Shown: positions 54,322 through 63,671, numbered from the stretch's first letter. The stretch is DNA of 64,000 nucleotides from an uncultured Senegalimassilia sp. (GCA_934630815.1 CAKTWI010000010.1:13444-77443), one strand, 5' to 3'. Translations and numbers: made by a program. The notes: a model not told the origin generated them from the letters alone.

Positions 54322-54473
54322 CGCTCGGTCATCTTTGCCACCTAATCGTTACCGCGAGCGTTGCGATTTCTCCGGTAAACGGCAGGCTTTAGCGGTACAC
54401 TGACAATAGCTGTAACGGTGCGGGCTTCGTCAGGGGGAACCGCTAAGCCCGCTCATGTGAAGGGGGTGCCGCC

Positions 54474-55637
54474 ATGGCGGTCAATCGTTTCGTGCTCAAC
54501 AATATCTCGTATCACGGTGCCGGTGCGATCGGGGAGATTCCCGGCGAAATCGCGCGCCGCGGCTTCGCGAAGGCGTTCGTGTGCTCCGACCCTGACCTGG
54601 TGAGATTTGGCGTCACGGGCAAGGTGACGGCTAAGCTAGACGAGGCCGGCATCCCGTGGGAGCTCTATGACCAGATCAAGCCCAACCCCACCATCAAAAA
54701 CGTGCAGGATGGCGTGGCGTCGTTCAAGGCTTCCGGCGCCGACATGATCGTGGCGGTTGGCGGCGGCTCGGCCATGGACACCGCCAAGGGCATCGGCATC
54801 ATCGCGGAGAACCCCGAGTTCGCCGACGTGGTCTCGCTCGAGGGCGTCGCGCCCACGAAGAACCACGCCACGTTCACCATCGCCGTCCCCACCACGGCGG
54901 GCACGGCGGCCGAGGTCACCATCAACTACGTCATCACCGATCCGGAGAAGGTGCGCAAGTTCGTGTGCGTCGACGTCAACGATATCCCCGACGTGGCGGT
55001 GGTCGACCCCGACATGATGGCCAGCATGCCGGCGGGCCTGACCGCGGCCACGGGCATGGACGCGCTCACGCACGCCATCGAAGGCTACACTACGAAGGGC
55101 GCCTGGGAGCTGTCCGACATGTTCCACCTGAAGGCCATCGAGCTGATCTCGAAGAACCTGCGCGCGGCGTACGCCGAGGCGAAGTCGGGCGAGCCGGGTG
55201 CCGGCCGCGAGGGTATGGCGCTTGGCCAGTACGTCGCCGGCATGGGCTTCTCCAACGTCGGCCTGGGTATCGACCACGCCATGGCGCACACGCTGTCGGC
55301 GCACTACGACACGCCGCATGGCGTGGCGTGCGCCATGCTGCTGCCGGTGGCCATGGAGTTCAACAAGCCGGTGTGCGCCGAGCGCCTGGTCGACGTGGCG
55401 CGCGCCATGGGCGTCGACGTTGCGGGCATGAGCACGGAAGATGCCGCCGATGCGGCCATCACCGCCGTGCGCCAGCTGTCCGCTGATGTGGAGATCCCGC
55501 ACACCTGCAACGGTTTGGTGGCGGAAGACCTCGAACAGCTGGCAACCGACGCCATGGCCGACGCCTGCTTCCCGGGCAACCCCCGCGAAGCCGACCACGC
55601 CCAGGTGGTCGACCTGTTCCGCAAGGTGATGGCGTAA
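54474..55637 (+). CDS. FucO-like iron-dependent alcohol dehydrogenase
   Basis: The product has 387 residues, the normal length of iron-containing alcohol dehydrogenases. NAD-binding GGGSAMDTAKG is at about residue 97, followed by PTTAGTAAEVT and MDALTHAIEGY. Metal-ligand histidines lie in IDHAMAHTLSAHYDTPHG. The closest plan is FucO (lactaldehyde/1,2-propanediol oxidoreductase). The substrate could be a short-chain aldehyde. A degraded copy of its 3' end lies at 57085-57155. Confidence 0.9.
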   Translation: MAVNRFVLNNISYHGAGAIGEIPGEIARRGFAKAFVCSDPDLVRFGVTGKVTAKLDEAGIPWELYDQIKPNPTIKNVQDGVASFKASGADMIVAVGGGSAMDTAKGIGIIAENPEFADVVSLEGVAPTKNHATFTIAVPTTAGTAAEVTINYVITDPEKVRKFVCVDVNDIPDVAVVDPDMMASMPAGLTAATGMDALTHAIEGYTTKGAWELSDMFHLKAIELISKNLRAAYAEAKSGEPGAGREGMALGQYVAGMGFSNVGLGIDHAMAHTLSAHYDTPHGVACAMLLPVAMEFNKPVCAERLVDVARAMGVDVAGMSTEDAADAAITAVRQLSADVEIPHTCNGLVAEDLEQLATDAMADACFPGNPREADHAQVVDLFRKVMA

Positions 55638-55651
55638 GGTGGCCGGCTGCC

Positions 55652-55675
55652 GGCCCCGGGCCATGGCCCGGGGCC
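55652..55675. terminator. GC-rich palindrome after the alcohol dehydrogenase
   Basis: A perfect 24-base palindrome (GGCCCCGGGCCA and its complement) lies 15 bases past the stop. No T-run follows, so termination here may be weak or Rho-assisted. Confidence 0.6.
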
Positions 55676-55775
55676 TCTTGGGCTAGGTCTCGCGAATAAG
55701 ACCGCGCACGAAGGGCCGTAAACGCAGGAGAGCGCGAATGGGTCGCCAAAGGGTCAGCGGTCTGAGCAACGGCAT

Positions 55776-55811
55776 GGGCCGGCAGCTCGTTTCGAGTTGC
55801 CGGCCCTTTTT
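55776..55811 (+). terminator. Intrinsic terminator
   Basis: GGGCCGGCAGCTCG pairs with CGAGTTGCCGGCCC with one mismatched position, loop TTT, then TTTTT. It is the main terminator downstream of the dehydrogenase. Confidence 0.85.
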
Positions 55812-56148
55812 GGCGGCAAAGCGATGCAGGCGCCGATCGCGTTACGGAAGCATGCCGATTGCCGTGCGGGCGCCGATGACGTTACGGTGGCGCGTCGGCG
55901 GGGTTGCTGCGATGCGATTGCTTGCGTTGCGCCTTCGGTATCAACCCTGGCCTGGCACTGCTTCGGGGTTTTGCGGCGCTGCGCGGGCTTCCGCTTTGCG
56001 AGGTAGTGGATTACGGCCGCAAAATCGTCCTTTTCGCCATGGGGCAAGCCGATTACCTGGAGAAACCGTTCATCGATGAGGTCATTTCGCCGATCTTGGG
56101 CGTAGCTGTGCGTTTGCTATGCTGAAGCCCCCAATTGAAGGAGGCGAC

Positions 56149-56625
56149 ATGCGCAAGAACGGCAACATGCTTGAATGGGCACTAGAGGTTGCGGTGGCCG
56201 TTGCAATTGTGCTCTTGCTGATGGGAGTATGCTTTTGGGCGGTTCCACATCTTGAGAAAACAAATCGCTCTACGTCGCCCACGCCCCTGGTCTTTGACGC
56301 CGAAGATACACAATCGGAAAGGGGAAGCGTCCCGCAATCTGACGATATGATCGGCGGTATCGACGATGTGGTCTTTCATGGTAAAGGTGTTGTGACGTCT
56401 TTGGATGCTGCCACGCTCATTGCCCGCATTCGCATAACGTCAGAGGATTCTTATGGTCTTGAGCAGGGTGGGGAATATCGCTTCGATTTCGATGAGCGCT
56501 TCGAGCAGGTTAAGCTTACGTTCGATGGCATCGACGTTGGCAGCGTTGTGGATTTTCGCTATCGAGCCATTGCTTGCGACAAGGAAGGAACCCTCGTGGG
56601 CGAGTTCATTACGCTGGCGCTATAG
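56149..56625 (+). CDS. Membrane-anchored protein of unknown function
   Basis: The product has 158 residues, beginning MRKNGNMLEWALEV, with AAGGAGG upstream. One N-terminal helix (VAVAIVLLLMGVCFWAVP) precedes an acidic linker and a beta-rich domain of about 85 residues (GGEYRFDFDERFEQVKLTFDGIDVGSVVDFRYRAI). That domain could be a small beta-barrel such as an OB fold. There is no catalytic motif. The topology suggests an exposed outer domain tethered to the membrane. Confidence 0.7.
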   Translation: MRKNGNMLEWALEVAVAVAIVLLLMGVCFWAVPHLEKTNRSTSPTPLVFDAEDTQSERGSVPQSDDMIGGIDDVVFHGKGVVTSLDAATLIARIRITSEDSYGLEQGGEYRFDFDERFEQVKLTFDGIDVGSVVDFRYRAIACDKEGTLVGEFITLAL

Positions 56626-57011
56626 GCTGCGGAAGGGTTTTGCGGTGCCGCTTGACATGCGTTGTTGCGTGGGAGATGTGGCGCTTTCGGGCTATCTGCG
56701 GTGCTCGTGGCCAAAAATGCGAGGGATGCGCAACCGCGGGAGGGCTCGATTGGGTATCCGGGCGCAGTTGGGCGCCAAATGCGGATTTCAAGGCCGGTTT
56801 CGCCGCATCGAGAGCCGGATTTGGCTCCGATTCATATCTCATCAGCGCAACGCTCGGTTTTTTGTCCACCACGCGGTATTGCACCAAGCGTGTTGCCCTC
56901 GAAGGGTCGAGTCTGTCGGGCGCGATTTGTTTTAGGGCGCTCTCGCGTGCTCCAAAGCGCGGGCAGCAAACGCGCCAGGCGAACGAGGGACGTCGGGCAA
57001 ACAAGGGACGA

Positions 57012-57080
57012 TGATCAGGGCGAACAGGGGACGGAAGGGCGTTGCCGTGAACGCCCTCCATCCCCTGTTCGCCCTGATCA
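57012..57080. repeat. GGGGACGGAGG hairpin repeat with long stem
   Basis: The arms TGATCAGGGCGAACAGGGGA and TCCCCTGTTCGCCCTGATCA extend the family stem to about 31 base pairs, with one or two mismatches and a six-base loop. Confidence 0.8.
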
Positions 57081-57084
57081 CTTG

Positions 57085-57155
57085 GCAGCCGGCAACCCGC
57101 AGCCTCGCGAAGCCGACCACGCCTAGGTAGTCGTTCTGTCTCGTAAGACTTGGAG
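57085..57155 (+). pseudogene. Fragment of a FucO-like alcohol dehydrogenase 3' end
   Basis: CGCGAAGCCGACCACGCC occurs both here and at the 3' end of the dehydrogenase gene (near 55590). The translated remnant GNPQPREADHA-stop-VVVLSRKT matches GNPREADHAQVVDLFRKVMA, with CAG changed to TAG and a six-base insertion. GGTTGCCGGC after it recalls the sequence beyond the dehydrogenase stop. Only about 20 codons remain. Confidence 0.7.
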
Positions 57156-57196
57156 CAAGGTTGCCGGCATTTCTCGGCCAAGGTCCGGGCCTGGGC

Positions 57197-58147
57197 TTAG
57201 GCCTCGAACGGGCTGCCTTCGCCTTCGGGCTTTTGCTGGGCGGCCTGAGCTGCAAGGATGTCCGGGAGGATCGAGGAGGATCCCTCGAAACCTGACGGGA
57301 GCAGGATGGTCGAGGCCTTGCCGGACTCGGCGAACGACCCCATCATCTCAACCCATTGGGTGTATGTGAACAGGTCGTTCGCTTCCTTGGCCGACACGCC
57401 GGAGGATTTGATCACGTCAAGCGATGCGGCGATGCCGTCGGCGATGGCTTTGCGCTGGTTCGCGATGCCGATGCCCGTCTGCTCCATGGCTTCGGCCTGG
57501 GCGCGCGCCGCCACGACGGTCTTGGTGCGCTCGGCCTCGGCAAGCGCCTTCGCCGCCTCCTGGTCGCGCTGCGCGGAGTTGATCGCGTTCATCGAGCGCT
57601 CCACGTCCTTCGGCAGCTCGATGTCGGTGATCAGCGTGGTGATGATGTCGTAACCGTAGCCCGCCATGAGCTCCGTCACGGAATCCTTCACGTTTTGCGC
57701 GATGAGGTCCTTGTTGTCGAACACCTCGTCGAGCGTGTAGCCGGGGATGGCCGAGCGCAGCGCGTCGGCGATGTAGCTTTCCATCTGGTCGATGGGGTTG
57801 CTCAGGATGTAGTAGCTGCGGTAAATGCCCGATTGCTCGACGGTCTGGGCGGGCATCTGATCGACGCGGAACTGGACCGACACCGCCGTGCCGATGGTCA
57901 CGTTGTCCTTGGTCTTGCCGTTGAGTGAGTAGCGCGCCTCCTGGGTGCGCAGGTTGACCTCGGCGGCGCGGCGCTCGATGATCGGGATCAGGAAGTGAAG
58001 GCCCGGCTGCACGATGCGGTTGAACTTGCCGAGGCGCTCGATGATGGACGCTTCCTGCTGTCGCACGACGAACAGCATCGGCGAGCCGGCGACCGCGGAC
58101 CCGACGGCCGCGATGACGAACAGAATAAGCAGGGTGAGAATGATCAT
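57197..58147 (-). CDS. SPFH/band-7 (stomatin-like) membrane protein
   Basis: The product has 316 residues, starting MIILTLLILFVIAAVGSAVA after GGAGAAAGGAAG. One N-terminal helix precedes the SPFH domain (VVRQQEASIIERLGKFNRIVQPGLHFLIPIIER). A coiled coil follows (SAQRDQEAAKALAEAERTKTVVAARAQAEAMEQ). The conserved tail TQWVEMMGSFAESGKASTILLPSG fits the slipin/stomatin group. These proteins scaffold membrane microdomains and modulate proteases. No NfeD partner gene is adjacent. It is transcribed alone. Confidence 0.88.
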   Translation of the reverse strand: MIILTLLILFVIAAVGSAVAGSPMLFVVRQQEASIIERLGKFNRIVQPGLHFLIPIIERRAAEVNLRTQEARYSLNGKTKDNVTIGTAVSVQFRVDQMPAQTVEQSGIYRSYYILSNPIDQMESYIADALRSAIPGYTLDEVFDNKDLIAQNVKDSVTELMAGYGYDIITTLITDIELPKDVERSMNAINSAQRDQEAAKALAEAERTKTVVAARAQAEAMEQTGIGIANQRKAIADGIAASLDVIKSSGVSAKEANDLFTYTQWVEMMGSFAESGKASTILLPSGFEGSSSILPDILAAQAAQQKPEGEGSPFEA

Positions 58148-58740
58148 GGGGCTTCCTTTCTCCTGGGATGAGCTGATTCTACCGGATAGCGGAAGCCCGT
58201 AACGCAAAATCTCGCGCACGTTCCGTTCGCGCGTGCGTTGGGCACGAAGCGCGGGTGGGGGCGGGGCGGGGAAGGGAGGGGGAGCGCGTGTCGCCCGTTG
58301 TGAGCCCGTGAGGCGGCAAGGCGTTGACGTGCGCTTTTTTCGCGAACATGCAGGGTGGCCAGGGGCGGGTGGGGCAGGGTGTGCGATTTCGCCGCGACCC
58401 CGCAGGGCGGTAAAGGGTTGGCAGGGCGATGGCGCTCGGTTTCTGCGGCCGCGGTTGATTTGCCGCCGCAGCGCCCTTCGTCCCCTGCGCGCCGCACGTC
58501 TTCGCCGCCTCCAGAAGGGGCTTTCTCGAACTCAGCCGTACGTGTCCGGCTGAGTTCGATAGCGAAATCGAAGCGTCCGGACGAACTTGCGAGTCAAGCC
58601 CCTCCGCTCGCTTTCGTCGGTTCCGTGGAAACGCCGCCCTGCGTGGGCGCGCCTTGCGGGTCGGCTTATCATGGAAGGCAGACGAGAGAAACATGCGCGG
58701 TCGCCAGATGGGAAAGCACTGCGCTGATATGGGGGAATAC
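58148..58740. other. GC-rich gap between divergent SPFH and feoAB genes
   Basis: No gene is supported. A 12-base-pair hairpin lies at 58526-58559. The region must hold promoters for both genes. I could not identify a Fur or DtxR box with confidence. Confidence 0.55.
58526..58559. promoter_or_regulatory. Hairpin in the feoAB upstream region
   Basis: TCGAACTCAGCC pairs with GGCTGAGTTCGA across a ten-base loop. It lies about 180 bases before the feoAB start. It could be a regulatory structure or protein site. No function is shown. Confidence 0.4.
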
Positions 58741-61335
58741 ATGTTGCTGAGCGAACTTGCGCGCGGACAGGCGGGCGTGGTCGATGCTGTGCACGGCGAA
58801 GGATCGGTTCGCCGTCATTTACTTGATATGGGGCTCACGCCCAACGCGGTGGTGACGCTGCAGAAGGCGGCGCCCATGGGCGACCCGATCCAGGTGACGG
58901 TGCGCGGCTACGAGCTGACGCTGCGCCTGAGCGAGGCCGACAACGTGCTCGTCCGGCCGCTCGACCCGCAGGATCGCCCCGACTCCCCGGCCGACGGCTC
59001 CGACGCCGCCCGCTCGCAGGCCGCCGGCACCGCCGCCGCGTCTGCAGCGCGCGGCGACCGCAGCCCGCTGCCGCATCCCGGCCTCGGCGAGTTCGGTCCG
59101 GCCGAGGAGGCCTATCGCGCTCACGCGCGCCGCGCCGCCGCGAAGACCGGCCCGCTCACCTTCGCGCTGGTGGGCAACCAGAACTGCGGGAAGACCACGC
59201 TGTTCAACCAGCTCACGGGCGCGAACCAGCACGTCGGCAACTTCCCCGGCGTCACGGTCGACCGCAAGGACGGCGCCATCCGCGGGCACGCCGAGGCCAC
59301 CGTCACCGACCTGCCGGGCGTGTACTCGCTGTCGCCGTACTCCAACGAGGAGATCGTCACGCGCGACTTCCTGCTCGACGAGAAGCCCGACGGCATCATC
59401 AACATCGTCGACGGCACCAACATCGAGCGCAACCTGTACCTGACCATGCAGATCATGGAGCTGGGCATCCCCATGGTGCTGGCGCTCAACATGATGGACG
59501 AGGTCGAGGCCAACGGCGGTACCGTGCGCGTGAACGAGCTCGAGGCTGAGCTGGGCATTCCCGTGGTGCCCATTTCAGCGGCGAAGAACGAGGGCGTCGA
59601 CGAGCTGGTCGACCATGCCCTGCACGTGGCGCGCTTCGACGAGGCGCCCGGCCGCATCGACTTCTGCCCCGCAAGCGCGCAAGAGCACGACCCGCTCGGC
59701 GCGGTGCACCGGTGCATCCACGCCACGGCGCACATCATCGAGCCGTACGCCGGGCAGGCGTCCGTCCCCGCGCGCTTCGCCGCCACGAAGATGGTCGAGG
59801 GTGACGAGCTGATCGCCCGCAAGCTCGACCTGCCGGAATCGGCTGTGTCGTCGGTGCGCGAGCTGACGGCCGCCATGGAGGCCGACGCCGGCATGGATGC
59901 CGAGGCGGCGCTCGCCAACATGCGTTTCGCCTTCCTGGCGAACCTGTGCGCCAATACCGTCGTCCGCCCGCATGAAAGCCGCGAACACAAGCGCAGCGTT
60001 TCCGTCGACAAGCTTCTGACCGGGCGTTTTACCGGCATCCCGTGCTTTTTCGCCATCATGGCCGCGGTGTTCGTGCTCACATTCAGCGTCGTGGGCGCCG
60101 CGCTTTCCGACCTGGTGAGCACCGGTGTCGACGCGGCCCTCGAGGCGCTGGCCGCCGGCTGCGAGGCGTGGGGCCTCAACCCCGTGGCGCAATCGCTGCT
60201 GGTCGACGGCATCGGCGCCGGCGTGGGCGCGGTCATCGGCTTTTTGCCCACCATCGTCACGCTGTTCTTCTTCCTGTCTATCCTTGAGGACTCGGGTTAC
60301 ATGGCGCGCGTGGCGTTCGTCATGGACCGCCCCATGCGCAAGATCGGCCTGTCCGGCCGCTCCATCGTGCCGCTGCTCATGGGCTTCGGCTGCTCGGTGC
60401 CATCGATCATGGCCACGCGCACGCTGTCGAGCGAACGCGACCGCAAGATGACCACCATGCTGGTGCCGTTCATGAGCTGTAGCGCGAAGCTGCCCATATA
60501 TGCCCTGCTCGTAGGCGCGTTCTTCCCGCGAGCGCTGCAACCGGTGGTCATGATCGGCCTGTACGCGTTCGGCGTGGCGGTGGGCATCTCGTTCGCGGCC
60601 GTGCTCAAACGCGCGCGTTTTCGCGGCCAGCCCGTGCCGTTCGTGATGGAGCTGCCGAACTACCGTCTGCCCGCCGCGAAAAGCGTGGCGCGACTGGTGT
60701 GGGACAAGGCGAAGGGCTTCGTGAAGAAGGCGTTCACCGTGGTGCTCGCCGCGTGCGTGGTCATCTGGTTTTTGCAGACGTTCGACGCGCGCCTCAACGT
60801 GGTCGACGATGTCGACGCCAGCCTGCTTGCGGGCATCGGCGGGCTGATCGCCCCGCTGTTCGCGCCGCTGGGCTTCGGCGATTGGCGCGCGGCCACGGCC
60901 CTCATGACGGGCTTCATGGCGAAGGAGAGCGTGGTGTCCACGTTGACGCAGGTCATGGGCGAGGGCGTGGATTTGACCTTGCTGTTCACGCCGGTGACGG
61001 CCATGGCGTTTCTGGCGTTCGTGCTGTTGTACACGCCGTGCGTGGCGGCCATCGCCACCGTGCGCAGCGAGCAGGGCGGCGCACGCGCGGCGCTCGAAAT
61101 GGTGCTGTTGCAGTGCGGTATCGCCTGGGTGGTCTCGTTCGCGGTGTATCTTGCGGGCTCGCTGGTCACGGGCGGCATCGCGGATGCGTTCAGCCTGCCG
61201 GGCCTGGTAGCGGCCGTGGTCATCGCTGCCGGCATCGGCGTGTACCTGAAGCAACAGCGCACCGACGGCGAGCTGAAAGTAGGCTGCAAAACCTGCCCCG
61301 CAAGCTGCAAAAACTCCAGCGGCTGCTGTCATTAG
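58741..61335 (+). CDS. feoB: Fused FeoA-FeoB ferrous iron transporter
   Basis: The product has about 864 residues from MLLSELARGQAG, with GGGGGA upstream. Upstream in-frame ATGs at 58693, 58708 and 58729 are possible. Residues 1-75 are FeoA (SH3-like: GSVRRHLLDMGLTPNAVV). FeoB follows after a disordered linker: G1 GNQNCGKTT (about 144), PGVTVDRK, DLPGVYSL, NMMDE. Then come gate helices (GCSVPSIMATRTL) and a Cys-rich tail CKTCPASCKNSSGCCH. The usual G1 is GNPNxGKT, so Pro is replaced by Gln. It imports Fe(II) in anaerobes. Confidence 0.92.
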   Translation: MLLSELARGQAGVVDAVHGEGSVRRHLLDMGLTPNAVVTLQKAAPMGDPIQVTVRGYELTLRLSEADNVLVRPLDPQDRPDSPADGSDAARSQAAGTAAASAARGDRSPLPHPGLGEFGPAEEAYRAHARRAAAKTGPLTFALVGNQNCGKTTLFNQLTGANQHVGNFPGVTVDRKDGAIRGHAEATVTDLPGVYSLSPYSNEEIVTRDFLLDEKPDGIINIVDGTNIERNLYLTMQIMELGIPMVLALNMMDEVEANGGTVRVNELEAELGIPVVPISAAKNEGVDELVDHALHVARFDEAPGRIDFCPASAQEHDPLGAVHRCIHATAHIIEPYAGQASVPARFAATKMVEGDELIARKLDLPESAVSSVRELTAAMEADAGMDAEAALANMRFAFLANLCANTVVRPHESREHKRSVSVDKLLTGRFTGIPCFFAIMAAVFVLTFSVVGAALSDLVSTGVDAALEALAAGCEAWGLNPVAQSLLVDGIGAGVGAVIGFLPTIVTLFFFLSILEDSGYMARVAFVMDRPMRKIGLSGRSIVPLLMGFGCSVPSIMATRTLSSERDRKMTTMLVPFMSCSAKLPIYALLVGAFFPRALQPVVMIGLYAFGVAVGISFAAVLKRARFRGQPVPFVMELPNYRLPAAKSVARLVWDKAKGFVKKAFTVVLAACVVIWFLQTFDARLNVVDDVDASLLAGIGGLIAPLFAPLGFGDWRAATALMTGFMAKESVVSTLTQVMGEGVDLTLLFTPVTAMAFLAFVLLYTPCVAAIATVRSEQGGARAALEMVLLQCGIAWVVSFAVYLAGSLVTGGIADAFSLPGLVAAVVIAAGIGVYLKQQRTDGELKVGCKTCPASCKNSSGCCH

Positions 61336-61374
61336 GGTAGGGGAGTCGTTCTCCGCTCCCAACCAAGCCGCAAA

Positions 61375-61409
61375 AAATCGCCCCGCCTCCACTGGAGACG
61401 GGGCGATTT
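61375..61409. terminator. Bidirectional terminator between feoAB and the symporter gene
   Basis: AAATCGCCCCG pairs with CGGGGCGATTT around a 13-base loop. A-rich sequence to the left and T-rich sequence to the right fit both convergent genes. Confidence 0.85.
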
Positions 61410-61448
61410 CGCATATGGGACAAACTCAGCCGAACGGCAAACCGTTCG

Positions 61449-62789
61449 CTACGCAGCTTTCACGTCGTCTAGCTCGCGGCCGGCGTTCGGGTCGTTGAAC
61501 ACGTCGGTGTCCATGCGCCCGGCGCGCTTGGCCACGATGGTGGTGCACACGGCGTCGCCGGTGATGTTCACGGCGGTGCGCGTCATGTCCAGGATACGGT
61601 CGATGCCCATGATCAGCGCGATGCCCTCAAGCGGCAAGCCGACGGAGTTGAACACCATCGACAGCGTGATCAGGCCGACCGACGGGACGCCCGCCGTGCC
61701 GATCGACGCCAGCGTGGCGGTGGCGATGACGGTGGCGTACTCAACCGGCCCCAGCTGCACGCCGAACAGCTGCGCGGTGAACACCACGGCAACGCCCTGC
61801 ATGATGGAGGTGCCGTCCATGTTGATGGTAGCGCCCAGCGGGATGGTGAACGACGAGATGCGGCGGTCGACGCCCATCTTCTTCTCCAGCGTCTCGATGT
61901 TCAACGGGATGGTGGCGTTCGACGTTGCGGTGGAGAACGCGAACATCATCACCGACACGAACTTCTTCAGGAACTTCACCGGGTTGATGCGCGCGAATAC
62001 CGTCAGCAGCACCATGTACACCACCAGGCACTGCACGGCCAGCGCCAGCAAAACGCCCAGCATGTACTTCACCATGGGAAGGAACGCGTCGAAGCCGATG
62101 TTGGCGAACGTGCGCGCCAGCAGGCAGAACACGCCGATGGGGGCCACGTACATGATCATGGAGGTCATCTTCATCATGATGTCGTTGAACTGCTCGAAGA
62201 AGCGGTGAACCACTTCGACCTTGCGGCCCATGGTGGACAGGATGATGCCCACGAACAGCGCAAAAAAGATGATGGCCAGCATATCGCCCGAGGCCAGCGC
62301 CTGGATGGGGTTCTTCGGGATGATGTTGAGCAGGGTGTCGGTGAACGACACGTCGGTGTTGGCGCTGCCCGACAGGGTGGAGGTGTCGGATGCCACCATG
62401 CTGGACATGTCCACGCCGCGGCCGGGGTTGATCAGGTTGCCGATGGTCAGCGCCACGGTGACGGCCAGCGCGGTGGTGCACAGGTAGAACACTAGCGTCT
62501 TCAGGCCGATGGTGCCGAGCGTCTTCGTGTCGCCGATGGACGACGCGCCGCACACGATGGAGCAGAACACCAGCGGCACGACGAGCATCTGCATCAGGCG
62601 GATGAAGCCCTGGCCGACAACGTAGAAGATGCCGTTGACGAACACGTCGTCGCGCACCGTGCCCGCGGGCACCAGGTAATGGAAGATGACGCCGCACAAA
62701 AGGCCCAGGCCAAGCGCGATGAGGATGGATCCCGTCAGCCCGATATGCAGGCGCTTGGGCTTTTCGCCCATGTTGATCTCGGTAGACAC
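61449..62789 (-). CDS. DctA/GltP-type dicarboxylate or amino-acid:cation symporter
   Basis: The product has 446 residues, starting GTG with AGGAGG five bases upstream. Family marks are the SVFVNGIFYVVGQGFIRLMQMLVVPLVF-like early helices, a serine-rich hairpin reading SSMVASDTSTLSG, and GATINMDGTSIMQGVAVVF, the signature NMDGT cation-substrate segment. Eight helices and two re-entrant loops are expected. It takes up C4-dicarboxylates or glutamate/aspartate with Na+ or H+. The gene lies nine bases after an RmlD-like gene, so they are cotranscribed. Confidence 0.9.
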   Translation of the reverse strand: MSTEINMGEKPKRLHIGLTGSILIALGLGLLCGVIFHYLVPAGTVRDDVFVNGIFYVVGQGFIRLMQMLVVPLVFCSIVCGASSIGDTKTLGTIGLKTLVFYLCTTALAVTVALTIGNLINPGRGVDMSSMVASDTSTLSGSANTDVSFTDTLLNIIPKNPIQALASGDMLAIIFFALFVGIILSTMGRKVEVVHRFFEQFNDIMMKMTSMIMYVAPIGVFCLLARTFANIGFDAFLPMVKYMLGVLLALAVQCLVVYMVLLTVFARINPVKFLKKFVSVMMFAFSTATSNATIPLNIETLEKKMGVDRRISSFTIPLGATINMDGTSIMQGVAVVFTAQLFGVQLGPVEYATVIATATLASIGTAGVPSVGLITLSMVFNSVGLPLEGIALIMGIDRILDMTRTAVNITGDAVCTTIVAKRAGRMDTDVFNDPNAGRELDDVKAA

Positions 62790-62798
62790 GCGCCCCTC

Positions 62799-63671
62799 CT
62801 ATTCCTGCGTGCCGCGGGCCAGCGCGGCAAGGTCATGCTCGGCGGCGAACGCTGCAAGGTCATCTTCCCAGGTGGGGAACTCGTAGACGCCGGTGAGGCG
62901 GGCCATCATGTCGTCAAGCTCGATGCGGTAGCCCTGCCAGGGGTTGGCGGTGCCGCGCAGGTTGCCGATAGGCTGGCCGGCCAAGGCGAAGGCGCGCTCG
63001 AAGAACTCGAAACGGCTGGTCACGCCCGTGCAGGCGGCGTGGAATGTGCCGAACTCGTCGGACTCCATAGCGGCGATGACGAACTTGGCGAACGTGTCCA
63101 CCGACGTAGGGCAGGCGAACTGGTTCGCGGGCACGGGCACCGTTTTGCCCTGGGCGCTTGCCAGCAGCGCGCGGCCGAGCAGATCGTCGGGGCGGGCGGT
63201 GTAGACCCAGCTGGAGCGCACGATGATGTGGTGCTGGTTCAGCTCGTTGACGAAGCGCTCGCCGGCCTGCTTGGACTTGCCGTACACGTGCGGCGGGTTC
63301 GTGGTGTCGAACTCGTTGAACGCGCGGTCTCCGTTCTCGGGGAACAGGTCGTCGGTTGACAGGTGCACCATGGTGGCGCCGACGTTGTTGCTGGCGATGG
63401 CCAGGTTGCGTGCGCCCAGCGCGTTTACCTTGTAGGCCTTGTCGGGGTTCTCGTCAGCCTCGGTGCGGCTGGCAAGCGCCGCGCAGTTGATGACGAAGTC
63501 GGGGCGGTACGACTCGGCGAAGTTCAACACCTCGTGCAGGTTCGACACGTCGATCTCGATGTCGCTGGTCATGACCTTGTAGCGGCTGTGGTCCAGGAAA
63601 TGCTCGATCGCCTGGCCCATTCGCCCCGCTGCGCCGGTGATCCACACGGTGTCCTGAGGACCCATTTTCAT
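62799..63671 (-). CDS. RmlD-like NAD(P)-dependent sugar reductase
   Basis: The product has 290 residues, beginning MKMGPQDTVWITGAAGRMGQ, with AAGGAGG upstream. The Rossmann motif GAAGRMGQ, the YGKSKQAGE active site (YxxxK) and the STDDLFPENG strand match dTDP-4-dehydrorhamnose reductases (RmlD substrate-binding fold). No other rhamnose pathway gene is nearby, and its downstream partner is a transporter, so the actual substrate is uncertain. Confidence 0.85.
   Translation of the reverse strand: MKMGPQDTVWITGAAGRMGQAIEHFLDHSRYKVMTSDIEIDVSNLHEVLNFAESYRPDFVINCAALASRTEADENPDKAYKVNALGARNLAIASNNVGATMVHLSTDDLFPENGDRAFNEFDTTNPPHVYGKSKQAGERFVNELNQHHIIVRSSWVYTARPDDLLGRALLASAQGKTVPVPANQFACPTSVDTFAKFVIAAMESDEFGTFHAACTGVTSRFEFFERAFALAGQPIGNLRGTANPWQGYRIELDDMMARLTGVYEFPTWEDDLAAFAAEHDLAALARGTQE

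Larger units (their letters stand above)
54122..54473. other. Gap with a terminator and a single repeat arm
   Basis: A strong terminator (54254-54287) ends the flavoprotein-cytochrome transcript. A single GGGGACGGAGG arm follows (54296-54321). The final 150 bases lead to the alcohol dehydrogenase with AAGGGGG near its start. Confidence 0.7.
55638..56148. other. Gap with two hairpins and no recognised gene
   Basis: A GC palindrome (55652-55675) and a strong terminator (55776-55811) lie in the first 175 bases. The next 300 bases have short open frames without ribosome binding sites or domains. An AAGGAGG site near 56138 serves the next gene. Confidence 0.6.
56626..57196. other. Gap with a hairpin repeat and a dehydrogenase remnant
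   Basis: The first 370 bases have no recognised content. A GGGGACGGAGG hairpin (57012-57080) is followed by a fragment of the alcohol dehydrogenase 3' end (57085-57155). Confidence 0.65.

Noticed and set aside
59575..61392. A 605-codon minus-strand open frame opposite feoB
   Set aside because: The feoB frame is unambiguous. The antisense product is a low-complexity His/Arg/Glu shadow.
61449..63671. A rhamnose biosynthesis operon
   Set aside because: Only an RmlD-like gene is present. Its downstream partner is a symporter, with no RmlA, RmlB or RmlC.
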